Shown piece after piece: positions 32,170-43,291 of a stretch of DNA of 64,000 bases. The translations under genes were made by a program, and so were the position numbers. The notes under the pieces were generated by a model. That model saw only the letters and a list, made by a program, of their open reading frames with translations. It was not told the origin of the DNA and did no database searches. This DNA comes from Geosiphon pyriformis (Eukaryota > Glomeromycota > Glomeromycetes > Archaeosporales > Geosiphonaceae): positions 13,967 to 77,966 of the forward strand of contig JAAOMT010000301.1 of assembly GCA_016748015.1 (NCBI GenBank), in the 5' to 3' direction. Numbering within the stretch: the first letter of the stretch is position 1; every line of letters starts with the position of its first letter.

Positions 32170-34352
32170 TTTTTGTATCTGGTATTTGTTGTTTTCCAGT
32201 CTATAGTTGATTACAAATTACAATTTAGTTATGCTTCTGTGAATGTATGTAAAAAATGGAACAAATTATTGGAAAAAAAGTTGAAGCTAAAGACCAATTT
32301 GCCCAAAAATTTTTCTAATAAAGCCATTTTTTATATTGAATTTTATGGTCTCAAATTTTTTAGACAGATACAAACTGAGAATTTGATAACTAATCTGATC
32401 ATTTTTGCTAACTTGGAAGAAATTCTTGGCAGATTATTTAATTATAGAGCTATGAATTTGCAGGCCACCAGCTGAATGTTCTGGCACCTACTTAATTTTC
32501 CAGTTATATTGTTAATCAATTCAATAAACTGTTTTTTTGCAGATAAGACTATTATTCTGGCATCATGTAATTTGTTTTTAAAAAACAATCTTCTAAATGT
32601 TTTTTAGGCTGGTGATAGTATTGCTATTGTTAATGTTCTGAATTTAGATTATTACATTAGCATAATAAGATTTTTAAAAAAGTTTAGCATTGCTTTTGCT
32701 AACCAACTTCTGGATTATTATGGAGTTTGCTTTATATAAAACATATTTTGCAGATGAAAAAAAGTCAATCTTAGAAGTCTTGTTTCAAATTAGTTCAGTT
32801 TACTTGTTACATTTATTAAAAGTGGTAGTTTGGCCAACCATAATGCTTTGGCTTCTCATTCTGCATATGTTGGCCAATCATGTAACTTCAAGTTTGTCAA
32901 AAAGCATTTGCTAATTAATAAAGTAAAAAAAATAGTTGTCTATACAAATAGTTCAGTTAAGAGTCTTGGTTCTGTTAATGTTTGTGGTAATATAACTGTA
33001 TACTTGTTAAACATTAATACAAGTATTAAAATTAGAGTGAATGGTTTGTTCTCCTTAACTCTGATAAAACTACAAGCTATTGCATTTGTATTAAATTGTA
33101 TTCTTATGTTTAGCTTGGTTATATTGTTTACTAATAGTTAAGTGTTTTTGAATATTTGTATTTTGAATGTAAAATATGCTAGTTTTGACTTTTGTAACAA
33201 ATGCTGAATCAAAAAAAAGCACATTTGTTAAAATATTATATCAAAAAATTTATTAGTCAGTTAGAATAAAGTCAAAAGTTATTTTGGTGTTATTGAAAAT
33301 AAATGTATAGACTTTTTTGTTGGTTCAGCTACTATATTTGGTTTTACTATGCCTGTTAGAGTACTATACTATTTTTTTATTATTAAAGATAAACCAATTT
33401 CTGAAAATGCATACTATCTTATTAGGCAAATATTTAATGCTGTTGGCTTTATTAACTAAAAGTCCAAATGCACTGTTGGTATTGTTGATTTGACATTTTG
33501 CAATTTTTTTAATATATGTAAGATATTTGCTATGTAATATCCTAATGGTTATGTTAGATCTGGTTTTACTAGTTTTGTTTCTACAGTACTTAGATCTTAT
33601 TTTATAAAGGCCATACATTATTATTTGTCTGTAGCTAAGAGAAAAAGACTTTATAATTCTAATTATTCTAGTGTGTTATGCATCTAATACAGGCTAATTA
33701 AGAATTCTGATCATGTGTTTTCATGTATTTATAATGTTTACACTAAGAAGAATCTGATTTCAAATACTATTTAAAAGTAAATTAATTTGCTAAATATTTG
33801 TGCCATTGATTGCAAAATAATTCAATCCTTGCATAAAACAAAATTTTCTAATTATTTGTATATGTTATTGGCTAAGAGCTTTGTATTAAAAAAATGAATA
33901 GCTGAAACAATATGTTCACTGAGTGTTGGATCTAATAATAATATGATGATTATTAATCTGGTCAAAAGTTTTGCCAAAAGTTACAGAACTGCCATCTGAT
34001 TGTTGAGCATATGACTAAGAACATATTATGAAAAACATGATTTTCTGCTCCATAATAGATCAGTTGTTCTTTCTGTTTTGGGTTTGTCATCTTTGTGAAC
34101 TCTCAAAATAATTCATAACTTTGGTATCAGGTTGGATATACATGTGTGTTTTGGCTTGCACTCTCTTTTGACTAGTTTGCATTTTGGTTTTATGTGAGAT
34201 TTCCCTGTTGTGTGTAACGTAGATGTATAGTGTTGTTTTGACTGGCACAAGTTGCTGGTTACGTGTAGAAAAGGCATGAACCACGCTTAATTTAGAATCT
34301 TCCTTGATTGTATGTCATTAGGTAGTGGTTGGGCTGCACTCGTAAAACTTAA
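32170..34352 (+). mobile_element. Decayed LINE-type (non-LTR) retrotransposon, 3' part of ORF2 with RNase H
   Basis: A plus-strand frame with many stops can be followed for over 2 kb: SIVDYKLQFSYASVNV (near 32201), an RNase H part VVYTNSSVKSLGSVNVCG (32935-32990) whose catalytic DGS reads NSS, then LKLQAIAFVLNC and VILFTNS. After it come SDHVFSCIYNVYTKKNL near 33700 and HNFGIRLDIHVCFGLH near 34110. This order resembles LINE ORF2 C-termini I associate with Rhizophagus genomes. An A-run at 34352-34361 fits the 3' end. It ends about 215 bases before the start codon of the next gene. Confidence 0.75.
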
Positions 34353-34575
34353 TAAAAAAAAAATTAATTGAAAATAAGTTTTTAGTTATTGTGTATTGAC
34401 ATGATAAAAAATGCATTATTGTAAAGTAATATTAATTGACTTATGTGGAACATGTGTAAAAAATCCAATTTAAATTATTTATATTAAGCTATTTATCATA
34501 AATATAATCGTGTAATAAATAAAATAAATCACCCAATAATTAATCCCTTTACGCGACTTTGATTGATAATTGAAA
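34353..34575 (+). promoter_or_regulatory. Promoter interval of the phospholipid methyltransferase gene
   Basis: Only about 220 bases of AT-rich sequence separate the LINE end from the ATG. No certain TATA or CCAAT element; the promoter must be here or within the LINE remnant. Confidence 0.4.
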
Positions 34576-35577
34576 ATGCCTTCACAAGAACTCGCAAGTT
34601 TCTTTGATTGTATTAATCTCCAAGAGAATACATTCTGGATTTCCTTTGCATCAATAACTTTTAACCCAATCTTTTGGAATTATGCGGCAAGAAAAGGTTT
34701 GATATACCAAAAGTTTCGAGATATATGACAAGTCAGAAATCAAAAACCTCATGAATGAATTAAATATTCATCATTTTAAATAAGAGCATAACTCAAGGTT
34801 CATAACTCGTCTTTCGAGAGGCAACGCCTACTATGGCTGTTACGCCTTGGCTGTTACAATTTTCACACTGGGGATAGTCCGCGACTACTTGTAATCACTT
34901 TAATTTGTAACCTTTTCTTGAGTTTTATAAAGCAAAATAAGACTAATTTTCGAACATAAAATTCAGTTACAAAAACGCTATTGAACACCAGGCGCAACAC
35001 TATGCTCTGCAAAAAGATTACGTTAAAGGAGCAGCTGTGGTCTTATTTACAGCAGGAAACTTGTTCGTTTTATCATCCATGTACGCCCTTGGTGTTACAG
35101 GAACTTATCTAGGTAAGAAATTTTACTTGATATCAAATAAATTTTTAATAGGTGGAACTGACATGTTTTGATGTAATTTATGAGGGGATTATTTCGGTAT
35201 TCTCATGAATGAACGCGTCATGTCGTTTCCTTTCAATGTTCTTGAAAATCCTATGTATTATGGATCAACGATGACATTCTTGGCAACGGCTTTGTGGTGC
35301 GTCTGTTATCATTTTGTGTATAGTAGATTCTTCAAGTTATACAAAATTTGCGTCTTCCTCTGCTCCTGACCATTGTAGGTTTGCCAGTCCAGCGGGAATC
35401 CTCTTATCAGCTTGGGCTTTTGTATGTTATCTCATTGCACTTCAATTTGAAGGGTATGTGTTTGGTATAATATTATTATATCCGATTTTTTAAGATTGAC
35501 CTTGTAGTTCGAAAATTTCCAGACCATTCACTGCCATGATCTATGAGCGGCGTGATGCAGCCAGGCGCAAAGCTTAA
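34576..35577 (+). CDS. OPI3: Phospholipid methyltransferase, Opi3/PEMT family (6 exons)
   Basis: Methylates phosphatidylethanolamine derivatives to phosphatidylcholine with S-adenosylmethionine; an integral ER membrane enzyme in yeast. Exons: 34576-34696, 34785-34890, 34967-35112, 35185-35296, 35379-35453, 35523-35577, all GT...AG with introns of 69-88 bp, giving 204 residues, close to yeast Opi3 (206). Typical segments are [71 protein letters not shown] and [12 protein letters not shown]. The GxxxG-like SAM region and the final Glu-containing motif are present. Hydrophobic stretches fit about four membrane spans. The C-terminus ARRKA is basic. No stops: a working gene between transposons, convergent with the splicing factor gene 275 bp away. 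Confidence 0.95.
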
Positions 35578-35851
35578 AAAGGAAGAATAGAGTCGCAGCT
35601 GTAAATATCCGATTACCTTACAAACACTGAGAATCAAGAATTTTATCTCAACATGGTATTGCGAAATATCCTGATAGCTGATCTGAGAATGGAGTTGAGA
35701 AAGTTAAAAATATTAACTAAGGGACTTGACTTTACGTGTGAACTTTAGTGTAAAGAGAAGAATCAAATATTTTGCCTTACCCAGATTATTTGTTGTATTA
35801 ATTACCTATCTCAAAAATTCCTTCGTATATCTAATTTTCTTATCTACTTGT
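35578..35851. other. Shared 3' intergenic interval of the two convergent genes
   Basis: 274 bases between two stop codons; must hold both polyadenylation regions. No other feature seen. Confidence 0.8.
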
Positions 35852-37508
35852 TTAACTTTTGGTCGTTGAACCCTGATATGTCGGATCTAGAGTAGAAAAA
35901 TAAGCAAAACGCCTCTGTAATGAGCAAAAATTGAGGACCTGGCTAAAAAAAAATAACTTTGTTTTACCTTGACTTGGATAGAGAAATCCCTTAGGAGTAG
36001 CACCGGGAGGTGCAGGAATTTCCAATGACTCGAGTGGAGGAAGTATTAAAGGTTGTGGACCACTAGAAATGGTCTCTTCAATTTCAGCTTTAGGTCCAGT
36101 CGGCCGTGGACGGCCCCAAGCGACTTTCAAAGTATGGCCTTTGATAGTCAAATTATTGTATGATTTATCTATCGCTTGCTCTGCAGAAGACCGTGTGGCG
36201 TAATTTACAAAAGCACACCGTGATTTGTGAACTACCACAACAGATTTTATTTCTCCGAATGCGTAGAAGTGACCTCTAAATGAATAGAAATGAATCTTTT
36301 AGAATAAATGAAATAGGTTAAGAACTTTAAGAGTGCCTCATCAATACCTTAAGTCTGACTCCATTATATCATCTTCAACTCCAGTAATGAAAAGGGATGT
36401 CTGAAAATTTTGGGACGAAATGGTACGAAAAATAAATTGGTAGATTCACAATTAAAACCAACGAAAAATCCCGACATACAATTGATTTATCTTCAGGGGG
36501 AGCTATATTTGAGCTACCACCCCCTTTGACTCGATTTAGAATTTTTTTAGCCACTGGGTCGTTAGTACCATAATAGCGATCCTTTATATTTTGGTGAGAG
36601 AGCTCATTTTCCTCGGGAACTTCGTGCCTTAAATCCAGCCAATTATTTTAGTATGATATAAAGTCCAAAAACATGACTGATGGGTTTCTAGAATATCACC
36701 TATATGGACATTCGTCACCACGCTTGCAAGTACCCTTAACATAAAATGAACAGATGTGTGGCCTGTTTCGCTTGTAGTAAGGTTCTGTTCTTGCGAGTTT
36801 TTTTAGCATTTCGCGACCCGCAGTCTCAATCTTGTTGTATTGAATTAAACTGTCACCATTGTCGATCTGAGAATGTGAAGAGACTCTCAATATGATTTAA
36901 ATTATATCAATCTTATTTCATATAAATATTCCACCAACCTTTCCTTCTATATTTTGGGCGAAATATTCCCTATTTATATCAGATCTTGGAGCATCATTGG
37001 TTATATTCATAGCAGTATCTCGAACTTGAACAGGGAGATTATATTGGAGATCCAATAAGCAGGTTTGGCACACGTTCTTTAATTTGGCACAAGTCTGGCA
37101 AATCTCTGTCTTTTTGTATCGCATGCCAGCGCCAGGAAGCCAACGAAAAATAGTAAATGGGCGGGAACAGACCTAACGTGAAATATGAATTTTTAGTTTG
37201 GAGTTTGGTGAAGTAGTAATTTATGATAGGGAGTGTTAACTCACTTTACATTCTTTGCCGAAAGGTTGTTTAGTCTATGAAATTAATAAACAAAATTGTT
37301 ATTTTCTTTTAAAATAGAGCTTCCTCTTTATCGTGCTTACCATTCGAACGTAAGGATTATCTCCTAAGCAGGTTTCACAGAGTATCGGGAAATCCTAAGA
37401 AATGATCCAGTGGATCAGCAAAAATTCAACAGTCATATTTGTACTTTAAGAGAAACTACTAACCGACTCTTCCCAGCCTTGCTTGTTGGGATCCGCTTTA
37501 GTGACCAT
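35852..37508 (-). CDS. Pre-mRNA splicing factor, Ecm2/Slt11/Cwf5/RBM22 family (9 exons)
   Basis: Component of the activated spliceosome that contacts U6 snRNA and the intron. Exons on the minus strand: 37508-37464, 37394-37341, 37274-37245, 37172-36939, 36866-36700, 36627-36480, 36400-36348, 36275-35968, 35886-35852; 1074 bases, 357 residues, like fission yeast Cwf5. An N-terminal zinc-binding region ([27 protein letters not shown]) is followed by a CCCH finger [20 protein letters not shown], with C-x7-C-x5-C-x3-H spacing. An RRM follows with RNP2 LFITGV and RNP1 RCAFVNYA, then a GRPRP tail and a Pro-rich end (YPSQDP). Reading phases agree at every junction. Intact and presumably essential. 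Confidence 0.95.
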
Positions 37509-38715
37509 TGAAATTTTAGGGAGAAAACCTACTATTTCTTAACTCGGTGTCGTTTATGTACGGTGTCGCAAGAATAAGTCACGTGACTGATTGAAAACAG
37601 ATTACTAATGGTTTTTTAATTATTAGTTTAAATTATAACCACTTTTATTTATGTTTAAATAAATAACATTAAGACTAAAAATAATGATTTATTTAACAAA
37701 AAGTACGTTTTTATAAAAAAATTTCTTCTTATATTTTTATAATTTTTAATAATATAATTATTCAAAAAACTTTTTTAACTGTAAAAACAATTAAATAGCA
37801 TTTTATTAAAATATTATTCTTAAATAATAATAAAACCAAACAGTTTTTAGTTATTAAAAATACATTTTTTGTTTTTAAATAAAAGTTTTTTTAATTCTTT
37901 TTTAGAACTGTTTTTAATATTAATATTATTATTATTAATTTTTTTTAAGATTTTTTTAAGATTTTTATTAGTATTGTTTTTAGTAATAGTTTTTAAATTA
38001 ATAAAATTACATAAAAATTAAAATATAGCTTTAATATAAGCCAATTTAATTTTTGTAATTTTATTAAGCATTAAAACAAAAATTATTTATTTAAAAAATT
38101 TTAATAATTTGTATTTTTAAAAAATAAAATAAATAAATATTACAGTATATACAACTTAGTTTTGATTAAAAAATTTTTAAGTGACCAAATTTAAGATATT
38201 AATCTATTATTATAAAATATAACAATATTGTAATTTTATTGATATAAATTCGAATTCTTAAATTATATGTTTACATAATTTTACAATTATAACTTGTATG
38301 TTTTATTATAATATATTATTATTAATGTTTGAATTAGAAAGAATTAATTAATTAAAAAATGTTTAAAAATATTTAATATTTTTTTAATTGTATATAATAT
38401 ATATATAAAGATAACAACAATAGAATTAACAAAAAAACAAATAAATATTAAATACTACAAAATAAATAAAACTTATTTATGTACAAAAAATAATAATTAT
38501 TTAAATATTATAATAATTATAAAAATTAAATATAATTTAAAATATTTTGTAAAAAAATTGAATAAACTTTTTTTTTTCTATGTTTAAAATTCCCCAAAAA
38601 GCAATTTTTTTGAAAAAAAAAGTTTTTTTTGTTTTTTTTTGTTGTATTTTTTTCAATATTTCTCAAATTAATAATTTATTTATAATAAATCTAGAAACTG
38701 CTTCAAATAACAATA
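37509..38715. other. Very AT-rich stretch without genes
   Basis: After about 100 bases of likely promoter for the splicing factor gene the sequence is almost only A and T, with homopolymer runs and many stops in every frame. No coding, RNA or transposon signal seen. It may be old transposon DNA beyond recognition. Confidence 0.7.
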
Positions 38716-38996
38716 TGTTTAAGAAGAAAATGTCCAGAGATCTTTTATAGTCTTGTTAGTAATACTTTTTTTCAAAAAAAGAGAGTTTTAGTAAGCAATA
38801 TTAAACATTCTAATAATAAAAAAAAAATTTTTTTGGTCAAATCTGGTCTTAATAGTAATATGTATTTGGATATAAATAGTAAGTTTAATGACAACAAAAT
38901 TGACAATACTATAATAAAATTTGATAGTAGTTTTTTTTTTGGCTTAGCTGTAACAACTTTCAAAGTTAAAAGATTTAATACTGATTTAAATAGTAA
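38716..38996 (+). mobile_element. Fragment of LINE-type ORF1 N-terminal region
   Basis: A frame open for about 90 codons reads CPEIFYSLVSNTFFQKKRV... to AVTTFKVKRFNTDLNSN, a pattern I associate with the start of LINE ORF1 proteins in Rhizophagus-type genomes. An ATG (38716 region) is one small indel out of frame. The C4 LTR cuts it at 38997. Identification rests on memory of that family and needs a search. Confidence 0.5.
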
Positions 38997-40828
38997 TATT
39001 ATAAGTAATTATTTGAAGTTTTAAAACAAATAACAAACCTATAACTTAATGCTTAATAGCTATTAATAATAATAGTTTCCAAAAGTTTTGAAATCTAATG
39101 ATTTTGGTTAAATCTTTTGTATAATGAACAAAAATTTAATTAATGGTTTCTTCTGTGAATTTTTTTTTTCAGCATAATAGTCAGTTTATTTTAGCAATTA
39201 TATCTTTTTGGTAAGTTATTTTTAAATTTTTATCTTTGTTCCTAAGTCTTTTATCAGACTATCCTTAATGTCAATTACTTAATGCTTAATTTTTTTAATT
39301 AATTAATAAACAACAAAAAAAATAAAAAATAAAAAATAAAAAAAAAAATGAAATAAAAAATTAATATCCTATTAATAGCCATTGTTGCCAGTAGAATTTT
39401 AGCTATTAATTAGCATGAAATTACCCTTATAATTTTTATTATTAATTAGCATATATCATTATCATTTCGATTATCACTTATTATTTAATCAAATTATCAA
39501 ATATTATTACTCAATCAATAACTCGATTTGTACTCTAGAAATTAAGATGATCAAATTACACAATATCCTGAACCTTTTAACATAGTCAAAATTCGCCGAA
39601 ATTAATGAAAATTCGCCGAAATAATCAATAGTTCAGTGGAATAACTTGTAAATTCGCCAAAATGTATCTTTAGTTCACCCAAATTGAAGAAAAGAGAAAA
39701 GTGCAAGTTCAAAGACTAGTACTACAATAAGTTGTATAAAAGAAGAGCCTCTCTCTTCAAAAAAATGTATCTTCTCATAGTATCTTAACATAGTATCTCC
39801 CTTTAGATATCTTAATTGAAACAAATCACCTTTTTACATATTTCAAATAAAAATTAAATATTCGAAACCCAAATCCTTTGATTATTGTACTTGAAATTCC
39901 CTCAACACAACTAACATTTCGAAATTGATTAGCTACCAATTTCAGTAATCTGTTAGTGACTCCAGGCCTGAATAGAAAACGTTTCCCTTGATAAAATTCT
40001 ATTTCTTTTACATTTCTTTTATTTTTCTTTATTTTCTTATTACAATCATTAGGGTAGCCTACAGACGAGATTCCTGTAGAAGAGTTAACTTTCACAGCAA
40101 AGTAACTACACATTTTAGTGAGCTTCTAGACAAGCAATTCCTGGAAAAGAGTTGACATTTACTACAATGTAACTACACAAAGTAAGTGGCACGGAATTGG
40201 CCATTCCACTTATAAGCCCAGCAGTTCAAATTATAGAAGATAATTTGAAGATAAATTCAGTTACTGGAGGTCCAACTACTTTCTGGAAACGTGAATTCAT
40301 AGCAAATCAGCATTTACAACATTCAAGAAAAGAGACCAAAAGCCTCCAGTAACACCATAATCAAGAACTATTGATCCAGTATAATTAAGTATTAAATTCT
40401 ATCAACATAAAATATTGATAATGTGAAAGTGATTAATATTTTTTTAATTAAGTAATAATAAAATAAATTAAATAATAATAGATAATTTTATTGATATTAA
40501 TATGATTCCACTTCAAATTATAGAAAACTATTTTTTAAAGAAAGAGATATTAGATAATTACTAATTTCTAGCTACTATTCTAAACTCTAAACTGAATAAA
40601 TACTTTTTTTGTTTTTAATACTCTTATTATATATACATAAATCTTATTATACAAGATCTCACATATTTTTGAGCAATATATTATAATTTTTTAACAATGT
40701 ATTTATTGTTGAGCAATATGCCATAATTTTCTAATAATATGTTTACTTATTAAGTATTATTCTTTTATTAACCTATTTTTACTATCTGTTTTTTTATTTT
40801 TTTTTGTACTTTTTTTTTATGAATAACA
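38997..40828 (-). repeat. 3' LTR of C4, split by a solo B LTR
   Basis: Parts 38997-39382 and 40359-40828 align with the uninterrupted LTR 31268-32151. Ends ATGAATAACA at 40828. Confidence 0.82.
39383..40354 (+). repeat. Solo LTR of family B with perfect 4-bp target duplication
   Basis: TGTTGCCAG...CCAGTAACA, 972 bp, flanked by CCAT at 39379-39382 and 40355-40358. The empty site in C2 reads AATAGCCATGATCAAG. This fixes the family B duplication at 4 bp. A minus-strand ORF inside (39826-40113) is LTR sequence. Confidence 0.92.
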
Positions 40829-42253
40829 TTAACTTCTCTTTTAATATTAAGCTTTATCAAAATATTTATTTTAAATTAAGTTTATTTTTTTTTAATCTGA
40901 TGACAGTTTTTCTTGAGTATTAGAAATAAAATCTTGTATTGATATTATGTATGTATTTTAGTGTAATATTTTTATTATTATTGCTAAACTATTTAAGTTT
41001 TTGCTTCTTTAAAAGATCTGAAAGTACAATATATTGTTTAGAATTGTAATTAAAGTTTGAATTGTTATTACTGTAGTTGTTATTATAGATAGAATTGGAA
41101 CCATTGTTGTTATTATTATCAGAGTTTGAATTAGGATTAAATTACGATTTTAATTCTAAAGTACAGCTACTGATTGGTTTTTTTTCTTCAAGAATTGAAT
41201 AAATTATGTATGGTGGTGAATTGTAAATAAAGTCATAATTATTACAATATTCGAAGTTACTAAAAATTAAACAATGTCTAAAATCTAGTGTTTAATTATT
41301 CTAAATACTGCTCTTATTTTTTTCAAGTGAATGCTAAATTTTAATAATGTTCATAGAATTGTTTTGAATCACTCAGAATGTCAACAAAGATGTCTGGATT
41401 TGAAATAAAAATGGTTTTGATAAGTTCTAGTAAGTTGTTTTTAATTGCTAATATTTTACTAAATAAAGTGCTTTTAACTTTGGCATTTGCTATTCTCCAA
41501 ATTTTGTTTTTATTGTATAGATAACTGTCTAAATACAAAAGCACTCAGTTTTATATAATGTTAAAAAACATTTTTTAGCTTATTTAGTTGCTTATAAGAA
41601 TTGTGTATTGGCATAATATGTTGTATGTTTTTTTTTGACCAGAAATATTATTCTATATTTTTTTATTAAGTAGTGTTTTTTCATAAGCAAGATATAGTTT
41701 ATTGTCTTATTTTTCTTGTTATTTTGAATAGCCAAAACATTTTTAATAATATGCTTTATAATAATAACAAGTATATGTTTTATAGTTTTTTTTTGGCAAA
41801 ATTCAAGTTTCTATGAATAAAAGCTTTTTTTTACAATTAATAGACCTAAAAAATATATAAGATAGTTGTTTTCTTGGTTTTGGAGTTGAGTAGAATCAAT
41901 GTTAATTGCTGGCTGTTTCTTTAATAGTAGTAATGTCTTGAAATTTGTCTTCTTTTTTTTTTTTTTTTTTGTTTTAAAAAAGTATTAATAATAATTTGTT
42001 GTAGTTATTTTTAGTTCACAAAACTTGATAGGCTTTCCAAGTAAGTTTGTTTATTTTTTTCTCAAATTCTATTAGTAGTTGTGATTAAGTTGTTTTAAAG
42101 TTATTGTAAATAACTGGTATTTGAGTATGCTGATCATTTTGATTAAACTATAGCTTTTGAATATTCTAGTTAAATATAATATTGGTCTTAAACAACCAGT
42201 TATTACTAATAAAAGCTTAATATTGTATGACTTTTATAATAAAAACTTTGATG
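40829..42253 (-). pseudogene. Internal remnant of C4: ORF3 end, dUTPase start, Cys region, protease part
   Basis: 40829-40890 aligns with the ORF3 end of C2 (13331-13395), and from about 40895 on with the dUTPase start at 17590-17640. The pre-dUTPase part ends FVDILSDSKQFYEHY (41341-41544). The Cys region is heavily decayed (41590-41900), and the protease end runs to 42253 (ATTACTAATAAAAGCTTAAT region). No function left. Confidence 0.7.
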
Positions 42254-42760
42254 ATGTTATTCATAAAAAAAAGTACAAGAGAAATAATAAAAAAAACAGA
42301 TAAAAAAAATAAACCAATAAGAGAATAATATTAAACATATAAGCATATTGTTAGTGAATTATAACATATTGCTTAGTAATATAAGCAATATCAATAGATT
42401 AGAATATATTACTTAGCAATATAAGCAATGTTAGTAGATTAGAACACATTGCTTGAGGAATTATAACACATTGTTTACAAATGTGTAAGATCTCATAGAA
42501 CATCAATTATGTATATATAACAAAAGTATTAGAAACAAAAAAAACAGAACACACAGCTAGAATCTCTAATTAAGAAATATAGTTAGAAGCAGTTCAAAAT
42601 CCACATCACATATTAATAAATTATTAATTACTACTTGAATTTATGTTATTATTGTTTGATTAAAGAAGATTAAATCATCTTTATTCTATCAACACTTAAC
42701 CACACTGAAACAATAGCTCTTGATCATAGTTATTAATAAGATACTAATTTCTTTTTTTTT

Positions 42761-42796
<36 letters not shown>

Positions 42797-43226
42797 CTTT
42801 TTTATTTTATTTTTTATTTTTGTTTTGTTAATTTACTAACTGATTAAAAAAATTAAAATGCAAAGTACTAATGTTAAGGAAGAGACTGGTAAAAAACTCA
42901 GGAATAAGAGTAGATATTTAAAATTAAGAGATAGCTTATCAAAAAACTGGCCATCAAGCTGAGAAAAAAATTGATAGAATAAGATATTCTGGAAAGCTAT
43001 GAACAATAATACATACCAATTCAAGAGTTGGAAAAAAAATTAAATACATCACAACAAAATATCAACATTGAATCTTTGTTTATTATACAAAGAACTCAAC
43101 TAAAACTTTTAGACACCAAAATTTTCAAACACCAAAACCTTCAGATATTACCAATATTATTAGCTATTGAGCATCAAGTTACAGTTTTGTTATTTGTATC
43201 AACATCTTAAATAATTATCTGTAAAA
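42254..43226 (+). repeat. 5' LTR of C3 (about 973 bp)
   Basis: TGTTATTCAT...ATCTGTAAAA (ancestral TAACA), followed by TTTGGTGCTTCC as primer site. Includes a decayed palindrome array (42340-42490), a TATATATAA box near 42511 and a run of over 60 nearly pure T at 42749-42810 that enlarges it. Confidence 0.85.
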
Positions 43227-43291
43227 TTTGGTGCTTCCTGTGAAATATAATTTAACAGAAAACTAATACTAGCAACAACTATCCGAAACAG

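Larger units (their letters stand above)
38997..42253 (-). mobile_element. Family C element copy C4, internally deleted and interrupted
   Basis: Minus-strand element: 3' LTR at 38997-40828 (with a solo B LTR inside), polypurine tract complement at 40829-40842, then only the end of ORF3 joined directly to the dUTPase start. The pre-dUTPase and Cys regions follow, ending inside protease at 42253 where C3 is inserted. Most of pol is lost by an internal deletion of about 4 kb. Confidence 0.82.

Noticed and set aside
37700-38700. Small ORFs in the AT-rich stretch
   Set aside because: Very short, lysine/asparagine/isoleucine-only composition, no similarity to anything in the window.
39826-40113. 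Minus-strand ORF of 95 codons
   Set aside because: Lies wholly in a family B solo LTR and is not open in other copies of that LTR.
41939-41972. Homopolymer T runs here and at 42749-42810 as functional signals
   Set aside because: Run length varies among copies at equivalent places in transposon DNA; slippage explains it.
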